Assembly: GCA_902800525.1 (NCBI GenBank)
Contig: CADCEV010000001.1
Coordinates: forward strand, 1-64,000
DNA length: 64,000 bases
Source of the DNA: an uncultured Bacteroidales bacterium
Lineage (GTDB): Bacteria; Bacteroidota; Bacteroidia; Bacteroidales; Paludibacteraceae
Direction of reading: 5' to 3'
Both the position numbers and the translations under genes were made by a program. Of this stretch, positions 58,246 through 64,000 are shown in pieces. Numbering within the stretch: the first letter of the stretch is position 1; the number at the start of each line of letters is the position of its first letter. The notes under the pieces are model-generated. The model was not told the DNA's origin. It saw only the letters and a program-made list of their open reading frames with translations, and did not search any database.

Positions 58246-58814
58246 TGTTTTTTCCATTCTGTTGCAGTCAATTCCAATTCATTATACCAACTCTCCCCAA
58301 AACGCCGGATCAGTGGCTCTTTCAAGAACTGATACAAAGGTACATGTTTCTTCTTTCCCAATATCCGGGCGCAATGACAAATGTCCCAGCGGTGGTATTC
58401 CAAACCCGTATATTCGCCCACTTGCGTCAGACGAATTGGATATAAATAACAGGAAATAGGTTTCTTGAAATCTATTTTTCCTGCATTGAAAGCCTTCTCT
58501 ATCAAGCAATAACACCATCCGTTGTGATCCGTTCTGGCAAAAACGCAATCCTTGTCATTCACAATGGAAGTAACACGCTCCCCGGAAGGATCATTATACG
58601 CTATACCCTGCTCTTCTACAACCGCTTTTGCCTCTTTGGTCATCTCCGGCAGCAAAATCGGCAGGATACTTTGTATCTTTTTCTCCTCTTCGTCGGTCAA
58701 TGGAGCGCCGGCATCACCCTCTATGCAGCAACATCCGCGGCATGTGTCCAGATCGCAGCAGAACTCCTTCTCGAGCACGTCCAACGATACTAATGTGTTC
58801 TGAATCAAAAACAT
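58230..58814 (-). CDS. DUF3109 family cysteine-rich protein
   Basis: This 194-residue protein is rich in Cys: CCDLDTCRGCCCIEGDAG near the N-terminus, then DCVFARTDHNGWCYCLIEKA, ISCYLYPIRL and ICHCARI. The spacing fits metal or Fe-S binding, as in the related YkgJ group. Function unknown. It overlaps mntP by 10 bases upstream and cinA downstream, so the three are translated together. Confidence 0.85.
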   Translation of the reverse strand: MFLIQNTLVSLDVLEKEFCCDLDTCRGCCCIEGDAGAPLTDEEEKKIQSILPILLPEMTKEAKAVVEEQGIAYNDPSGERVTSIVNDKDCVFARTDHNGWCYCLIEKAFNAGKIDFKKPISCYLYPIRLTQVGEYTGLEYHRWDICHCARILGKKKHVPLYQFLKEPLIRRFGESWYNELELTATEWKKQCAQK

Positions 58815-59359
58815 AGACCTTCAATACAGATTTTTATACCTAAAGCGATCAGCACTAATCCGCCCACTAACTCCATGTTGAGTTTCAGTTTGCCGAAAAG
58901 CATGCCGATTAAGTAACCGCCTAAAGAGAACACCGCCGTGATGCAACCTATTGTTACGATTGAAGGATAGAGCCATTCGGGATAAGGAACAAAAAGCAGA
59001 CCCGTTGCTAACACATCTATACTGGTTGCCACCGCTAACAGCAGCAAATGACTTATATCCCAGTTGGCAGATTTCTCTTTCTCATGCTCGTCGTGTAAAG
59101 ACTCATAAATCATCTTCACACCCAAGAATCCCAACAATACCAAAGCGATCCATGGCGCGTAAGTCTCCATAAATGACACAAACAAACTGCCTGCATAATA
59201 GCCCACTATCGGCATTCCCATGTGGAAGCAACCGAAGATAAGCGCCATCAGCATTGCTTTGGGATGCCATTTGCCTTGACTCATGCCCTGAACCGTCGAA
59301 ATCGCACAGCAGTCCATCGCCAAACCAATTCCCATTATGATAACATTCAGCCAATCCAT
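58805..59359 (-). CDS. mntP: Manganese efflux pump MntP
   Basis: This 184-residue protein has six helices and two repeated DUF204 halves. The conserved Asp of GLAMDCCAIS and of VATSIDVLATGLLF lie in the paired first helices; GCFHMGMPIVGYYAG also matches. It exports Mn(II). I start at ATG 59359 (MDWLNVII). Confidence 0.92.
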   Translation of the reverse strand: MDWLNVIIMGIGLAMDCCAISTVQGMSQGKWHPKAMLMALIFGCFHMGMPIVGYYAGSLFVSFMETYAPWIALVLLGFLGVKMIYESLHDEHEKEKSANWDISHLLLLAVATSIDVLATGLLFVPYPEWLYPSIVTIGCITAVFSLGGYLIGMLFGKLKLNMELVGGLVLIALGIKICIEGLCF

Positions 59360-59390
59360 AATTATCAATTGTCAATTATCAATTGTCAAT
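59360..59390 (-). repeat. Heptamer spacer (AATTATC/AATTGTC) between def and mntP
   Basis: Four alternating seven-base units; overlaps the def stop codon. Confidence 0.85.
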
Positions 59391-59934
59391 TTCTCCTGTA
59401 CTTATACCTCGCTCCCACTTTGCCTTTCGCGATGGCTTGCAGCTTCTTTTGCGTAAAAGTCTTTCGGATCGGCGATATGCGGTCGGTGAACACATGCCCC
59501 TCCAAATGGTCATATTCGTGCTGTACAATACGTGCCTGAAAATCCGTGAACACCTCTTCGTGCTCCACAAAATTCTCGTCCAAATAACGCATCTTGATGG
59601 TCTTCGGACGAACTACATTTTCGCTAATTCCGGGCAGCGAAAGGCATCCCTCGGAATATGTACACGTATCTTCGCTGGTTTCCAAAAGTTCAGGATTAAT
59701 AAATGCACGCTTGAAATCTTTGCATTCCGGGTAGTCCTCTGCCAACTCCGATCCATCTACCACAAACAGCCGCCAGGGCTTGCCCACTTGCGGAGCTGCC
59801 AAACCGCAACCCTCGGCTTGCGTCAACGTCTCATACATGTCCGCGATGAACTGTTTCAACTCCGGCGTGTTTTCTATCTCTTCAGCCTGTTTGCGTAGTA
59901 CCGGCTGTCCGTACAAATATATTGGTAAAATCAT
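59386..59934 (-). CDS. def: Peptide deformylase
   Basis: This 182-residue metalloenzyme removes the N-formyl group from nascent proteins. All three motifs are present: GCGLAAPQVG, EGCLSLP and QHEYDHLEG. The length is normal for type I. It lies between ruvX and mntP in a long minus-strand series. Confidence 0.97.
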   Translation of the reverse strand: MILPIYLYGQPVLRKQAEEIENTPELKQFIADMYETLTQAEGCGLAAPQVGKPWRLFVVDGSELAEDYPECKDFKRAFINPELLETSEDTCTYSEGCLSLPGISENVVRPKTIKMRYLDENFVEHEEVFTDFQARIVQHEYDHLEGHVFTDRISPIRKTFTQKKLQAIAKGKVGARYKYRRN

Positions 59935-59940
59935 AAACGA

Positions 59941-60001
59941 TTTATTGGTTTAACAACTTAACGGTTTAACAACTTAACAGTTTAACAGTTTAACGTTTAA
60001 C
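59941..60001 (-). repeat. 8-mer spacer island (GTTTAACA/ACTTAACA) between ruvX and def
   Basis: Six units at eight-base spacing (GGTTTAAC, AACTTAAC, GGTTTAAC, AACTTAAC, AGTTTAAC, AGTTTAAC), touching the ruvX stop. Confidence 0.88.
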
Positions 60002-60410
60002 GAATGCTATCCAAATAGCCTTCCAAAATAATACATGCCGCAATCTTATCCACCACGGCTTTGTTTTGCCGGTCTTTTTTCTTCATGCCGCCGGCGAGCA
60101 TAGCCTGATGCGCCAACACGGATGTGAAGCGCTCGTCATACATAGTTATCGGTTTGTCGGGAAAGGTTTTCTTGAAATTCCCCATGAACGGACGGATATA
60201 ATTCATGCTCTCCGACTCCTCGCCGTTCATTTGTGTCGGATGGCCGATGACCACTTCATCTACTTTTTCCTTTGCAAAATATGCCTTCAGCCATTCCATC
60301 AAATCTTTCGTTTCAATCGTAAGCAACGGATTAGCCGTTATGCGGAGTACATCCGTAACGGCTAATCCTGTGCGTTTACGACCGTAATCTATCGCGAGAA
60401 TGCGTCCCAT
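59997..60410 (-). CDS. ruvX: Putative Holliday junction resolvase / pre-16S rRNA nuclease
   Basis: This 137-residue YqgF/RuvX protein has an RNase H-like fold with Asp in ILAIDYGRKRTGLAVTD, EVVIGHPTQMNGEES and DERFTSVLAHQAM. It is linked to 16S rRNA 5' maturation and possibly junction resolution. Its ATG overlaps the TAA of the TPR gene by one base (TAATG). Confidence 0.93.
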   Translation of the reverse strand: MGRILAIDYGRKRTGLAVTDVLRITANPLLTIETKDLMEWLKAYFAKEKVDEVVIGHPTQMNGEESESMNYIRPFMGNFKKTFPDKPITMYDERFTSVLAHQAMLAGGMKKKDRQNKAVVDKIAACIILEGYLDSIR

Positions 60411-61651
60411 TAGAGATTATTCAGTTTCTCGCTGATTGCTTCATATTCGGCATCCATGCCGAAGCGGTAGTACAGACCTTTCAGAACCTGCATATATGTG
60501 CGGTCCTCAGGAGCCATCTCATGAGCTTTCTCAAAGAACGGCAGGGACTTTTTGAACACTTCGTTCATCTCGTCCAGAGCTTTCTTATACTCCTTGTTGT
60601 CCGTAATCATAGCAGCAGCCTCGTTCAGCTTGACAGCCTGATTGTAATATACACGGCCCTTGCCTGCCATAGCATCTGCCATCGTCGGATCGATTGCTAA
60701 TGCGTGATCGAAGTCCTCAAGAGCTGCCTCGTAGTGACCCTGATTCTCATCCAAATTACCCTTGATCAAGTGATATTGAGCTACATTCGGCTCGCGCTCG
60801 ATGGCTTGTGCCAGGTAGTCGATTGCTGTCTGCTCCTGACCGGAGAAGATGTAGTAGTTGATCAAGTTCTGCAGGAACCAAGGCTCGCCCGGGAAACGGT
60901 TGATTGCATTTTGCAGCGTTGCCACGAAATTAGCGGTATCTTTTACGGCTACATATTCCTGATACAGGAACTGGTTTACGGAAATACCTTCGTAATTGCC
61001 GTTTTTCATCTCTTCCAGCAACTGGATTGCTTCTTCGTGCATTTCCGATTGTACAGCAAAGATGGCTGCATAGTACTTGTACTGCTCGTACGTCGTGTCG
61101 CGCGGCATGTCTTTCTGGAGTTTCGGATCTTGCATCATAGCTAACTCAGGAATGTCGATATGCATCTTGAATGCCTGGTATGCACCTGCAAAATCGCGTT
61201 GCTCGTTCAAATAAATACCGTATTTAACCAACTCCTGCTGTTTGTAGTACTCTAACATTTTCTTCGATACGTTACCACGCATCTTCGGGTCGGTCGGTAC
61301 TTCCACACCTTTCTTGTTCAGAACCGGCACTTGTGCCAGCTCGTCGGCTTTAAGCCAGTACTTGTAACTCTCCTCAACTGCCAAACCGACTTTTGCTTGG
61401 TCAATACTCTGACCCAGCATCTGGTTGTAGTTGCTTTGTGTCATTTCCTGATAACCGATCATACCTGCCCAGTAGTAAGCTTCTGCGGTCGGCTCGGCTG
61501 CGATGGCCTCTTCGATAGCGGCGCGAGCAGCTCCGAAGTCGGCGTTCTCAGACATGGCGATGCTTTTCGCTTTCTTTACCAGCGGGTTTTTCTGTGCAAA
61601 GCAGCCTGCACTCATCAGCACAAGGGCTGCTAAAATCAAACTCTTCTTCAT
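60410..61651 (-). CDS. Exported tetratricopeptide repeat protein
   Basis: This 413-residue protein has the signal peptide MKKSLILAALVLMSAGCFAQ, which may be a type I or lipoprotein signal (Cys 17). TPR helices are scattered, with the clearest at EPNVAQYHLIKGNLDENQGH, EAALEDFDHALAIDPTMADA and the final HEMAPEDRTYMQVLKGLYYR. It probably acts as a periplasmic scaffold. I start at 61651, one base after the gyrA stop; 61669 is a second option. It lies between gyrA and ruvX. Confidence 0.85.
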   Translation of the reverse strand: MKKSLILAALVLMSAGCFAQKNPLVKKAKSIAMSENADFGAARAAIEEAIAAEPTAEAYYWAGMIGYQEMTQSNYNQMLGQSIDQAKVGLAVEESYKYWLKADELAQVPVLNKKGVEVPTDPKMRGNVSKKMLEYYKQQELVKYGIYLNEQRDFAGAYQAFKMHIDIPELAMMQDPKLQKDMPRDTTYEQYKYYAAIFAVQSEMHEEAIQLLEEMKNGNYEGISVNQFLYQEYVAVKDTANFVATLQNAINRFPGEPWFLQNLINYYIFSGQEQTAIDYLAQAIEREPNVAQYHLIKGNLDENQGHYEAALEDFDHALAIDPTMADAMAGKGRVYYNQAVKLNEAAAMITDNKEYKKALDEMNEVFKKSLPFFEKAHEMAPEDRTYMQVLKGLYYRFGMDAEYEAISEKLNNL

Positions 61652-61652
61652 A

Positions 61653-64000
61653 TTATTCTTGTTTTTCATTGTTGTTTTCTTCTGTTTCTTCGTTTACGGC
61701 GCTTATTTCTTCCGCTTCTTCGTCTTTTGGTACGATGCAACCGCTCATCAAACTGTCGTTACGTTTCTGTAAATCAATCAGTTTAACGCCTTGTGCAGCG
61801 CGGCCGGTCTGACGAATGGTCGAGATATCCATGCGGATTGCCGTTCCGGATTTGGTCATCAGCATCAGATCGACATCGTCGGTAACTGCCTCAATACCAA
61901 CCAAGTGACCGGTCTTCTCCGTGATCTCGATGGTCTTGACACCCTTACCGCCACGGTTTGTGATGCGGTAGATCGGCTCGCCGTTCTCGTCGTCAACCGG
62001 AGTACGTTTGCCGAAGCCCTTCTCCGAAATCACGAGAATATTCTTCTCTGTTCCTTTCTCTACACAAACCATGCCAATTACGCGATCTTGGCCGTCTTCT
62101 TCCAAAGTTATTGCTTTCACGCCGGTTGCGCCACGACCCATCGGACGCACGCCGCCTTCGTTGAAACGTACCACTTTGCCGTTGTAAGAAGCCACCATCA
62201 TCTCGCTCTGACCGTCCGTCAGTTCTACACCGATCAGTTCATCGCCTTCACGCAGACCAAGTGCGATAATTCCGTTCGCACGAGGACGAGAATATGCTTC
62301 CAGCGTCGTTTTTTTCATCAAACCGTTCTTGGTAATGAAAATCAGGTAGTGGTTCTCCACGTATTCCTGGTCGTTCAAGCCTTTCACGTTGATGCAGGTG
62401 CGTACTTTGTCGCCCTTTTGCAGGTTGATCATGTTCTGAATTGCACGGCCTTTGGACTGCTTGTTGCCTTCCGGCAGGTCATACACTTTCTGCCAGTACA
62501 GACGACCCATTTCCGTAAAGAACATCATCGTCGAGTGCATCGATGCCTGATATACATACTCGATAAAGTCCTGATCACGAGCCGTTCCGGCTTTCGATCC
62601 CACACCGCCGCGTGTCTGCTGGCGGAAGTCTGCCAACGGAGTACGCTTGATATATCCGAGGTGAGAAATGGTAATCACCATGTCATCATCGGCGTACATA
62701 TCTTCCGGATTGAACTCGGTAGCCATCTTCACGATCTGGGTACGACGCTCGTCGCCGTATTTCTCTTTGATCTCAATGAGCTCGGTATTGATCACGTCAT
62801 AACGCATCTCCTCGCTTGCGAGTAACTCGTTCAAATGAGCAATTAACTTCTCAATCTCCTCATATTCAGCCTTTAATTCGTCAATACGCAGACCTGTCAG
62901 CGCGCTCAGACGCATATCTACGATCGCCTTCGATTGCAAGTTATCCAAGTTGAAACGTTTCTCCAAGTTCGCCTGAGCATCAGCCGGAGTACGGCTTGCG
63001 CGGATAATACGTACTACTTCGTCGATATTATCTACGGCGATGATCAAGCCTTCCAAAATGTGAGCTTTCTCCTCAGCCTTGCGCAACTCAAAACGCGTAC
63101 GACGGGTCACTACATCCATTCGGTGCTCAATGAAATTGCCGATTAACTGCTTCAGGTTCAGCAACATCGGACGACCTTTCACCAGCGCGATATTATTTAC
63201 CGCAAAACTCGATTGAAGCGCCGTGAATTTATACAACTTATTGAGTACAACCTGTGCGTTTGCATCGCGTTTCACGTCAATTACGATACGGATATCGCGT
63301 TTCGAGTGATCGTTGATATCGGCAATACCTTCAATCTTCTTGTCGTTCACCAATTCGGCGATGTACTTCACCAGATCGCTCTTCACAACGCCGTAAGGCA
63401 ACTCGGTAATGATGATTTTCTCACGACCGTTGTCCTCGGTCTCGATGTCTGCGTTGGAACGGATGATGATACGTCCGCGGCCGGTCTCAAATGCGTCTTT
63501 GACGCCCTGATAACCGTAAATAGTACCGCCCGTCGGGAAATCCGGAGCTTTTACATACTCCATCAGATCCTCTACCGTAATATCCTCCACGCTCGCGTCA
63601 TGCATGCGCGCCTTAATATTATTGATATACGCGCAACAGCCGTCAATCACTTCCGCCAAGTTGTGTGTCGGCATGTTCGTTGCCATTCCGACAGCAATAC
63701 CGCTTGCGCCGTTTACCAACAAGTTCGGGAAACGGCAAGGAAGAACGGTCGGCTCCTTCAACGAATCGTCGAAGTTGTTCTGCATATCTACCGTGTCTTT
63801 CTCGATGTCACGCAACATCTCTTCTGCCAACTTGCTCAGACGCGCCTCCGTATAACGCATAGCAGCTGCGCCATCACCATCAACAGAACCGAAGTTACCT
63901 TGACCATCTACCAGACAATAACGCATAGCCCAAGGCTGAGCCATACGGACTAAGGTTCCATAAATTGAACTGTCACCATGCGGGTGGTACTTACCCATTA
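61653..64000 (-). CDS. gyrA: DNA gyrase subunit A (5' end beyond window)
   Basis: About 782 residues of the subunit are present, beginning inside the breakage-reunion domain at [20 protein letters not shown]; the first 80 or so residues lie beyond base 64000. The catalytic Tyr is in [11 protein letters not shown]. The C-terminal propeller holds the GyrA box [11 protein letters not shown], which marks gyrase rather than topoisomerase IV, and the end is acidic (EENNNEKQE). It introduces negative supercoils with GyrB. It leads the transcript gyrA-TPR-ruvX-def-mntP-DUF3109-cinA. Confidence 0.96.
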   Translation of the reverse strand, partial: MGKYHPHGDSSIYGTLVRMAQPWAMRYCLVDGQGNFGSVDGDGAAAMRYTEARLSKLAEEMLRDIEKDTVDMQNNFDDSLKEPTVLPCRFPNLLVNGASGIAVGMATNMPTHNLAEVIDGCCAYINNIKARMHDASVEDITVEDLMEYVKAPDFPTGGTIYGYQGVKDAFETGRGRIIIRSNADIETEDNGREKIIITELPYGVVKSDLVKYIAELVNDKKIEGIADINDHSKRDIRIVIDVKRDANAQVVLNKLYKFTALQSSFAVNNIALVKGRPMLLNLKQLIGNFIEHRMDVVTRRTRFELRKAEEKAHILEGLIIAVDNIDEVVRIIRASRTPADAQANLEKRFNLDNLQSKAIVDMRLSALTGLRIDELKAEYEEIEKLIAHLNELLASEEMRYDVINTELIEIKEKYGDERRTQIVKMATEFNPEDMYADDDMVITISHLGYIKRTPLADFRQQTRGGVGSKAGTARDQDFIEYVYQASMHSTMMFFTEMGRLYWQKVYDLPEGNKQSKGRAIQNMINLQKGDKVRTCINVKGLNDQEYVENHYLIFITKNGLMKKTTLEAYSRPRANGIIALGLREGDELIGVELTDGQSEMMVASYNGKVVRFNEGGVRPMGRGATGVKAITLEEDGQDRVIGMVCVEKGTEKNILVISEKGFGKRTPVDDENGEPIYRITNRGGKGVKTIEITEKTGHLVGIEAVTDDVDLMLMTKSGTAIRMDISTIRQTGRAAQGVKLIDLQKRNDSLMSGCIVPKDEEAEEISAVNEETEENNNEKQE

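Overview
The window comes from a chromosome of the order Bacteroidales, probably a gut or rumen relative of Paludibacteraceae; the family placement is a guess. Three things support this. About seventeen promoters follow the Bacteroidota pattern (TTTG, then TAnnTTTG starting about 23 bases later, often as TTTGCATATATC...TAYCTTTGCAC). Most core genes lack a Shine-Dalgarno site. The gene content is typical: a V-type ATPase operon with a DUF2764 gene, a Na+-pumping methylmalonyl-CoA decarboxylase operon, DUF4876/DUF6850/DUF4857 proteins, a BspA-type leucine-rich surface protein and lipoproteins. I see no insertion sequence, prophage, rRNA or CRISPR array.

Layout. 0-6 kb: the end of an unidentified gene, a PlsC-type acyltransferase (-), and a four-gene efflux operon (TolC, HlyD, two ABC-2 permeases; no ATPase gene). 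6-9.1 kb: rplM-rpsI and rpsB-tsf, convergent with recQ, in whose 3' end the tsf terminator lies. 11-23 kb: a lipoprotein, gltX (-), then the V-ATPase operon E-DUF2764-A-B-D-I-K, interrupted by a four-helix-bundle gene and followed by fabD and a short-chain dehydrogenase. 23-37 kb is the accessory zone: a Spy-like protein, a candidate 6S-like RNA, a nuclease-like protein, a repeat-rich LRR surface protein, a small kinase operon, ferritin, free methionine sulfoxide reductase, small lipoproteins and membrane proteins, tRNA-Ala(GGC), an M48-like peptidase, a deiminase gene with an internal amber codon, and a PIN/RelB-like toxin-antitoxin pair. 37-43 kb: lon behind an array of hairpins, an XRE regulator, and a secreted protein sharing a C-terminal tail with the LRR protein. 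43-51 kb: a TonB-dependent receptor cluster (-) divergent from an ABC exporter-like set (+), then ispE. 51-57 kb: mce-mmdA-mmdD-mmdC-mmdB-histidine kinase (-). 57-64 kb: gyrA-TPR-ruvX-def-mntP-DUF3109-cinA (-).

The most unusual signal is a set of short, AT-rich, strictly periodic spacer islands (7-, 8-, 9- or 11-nt units) between many genes. Several have unit families (such as ACGTAAACT or AATTGTR) that also occur inside conserved proteins, always in frame: FabD twice, V-ATPase subunit I, and RecQ. A separate C-rich palindromic element lies in frame in both RecQ and IspE. A small four-helix-bundle gene sits inside one such island in the V-ATPase operon. All identifications rest on reading motifs and gene order; no database search was run.
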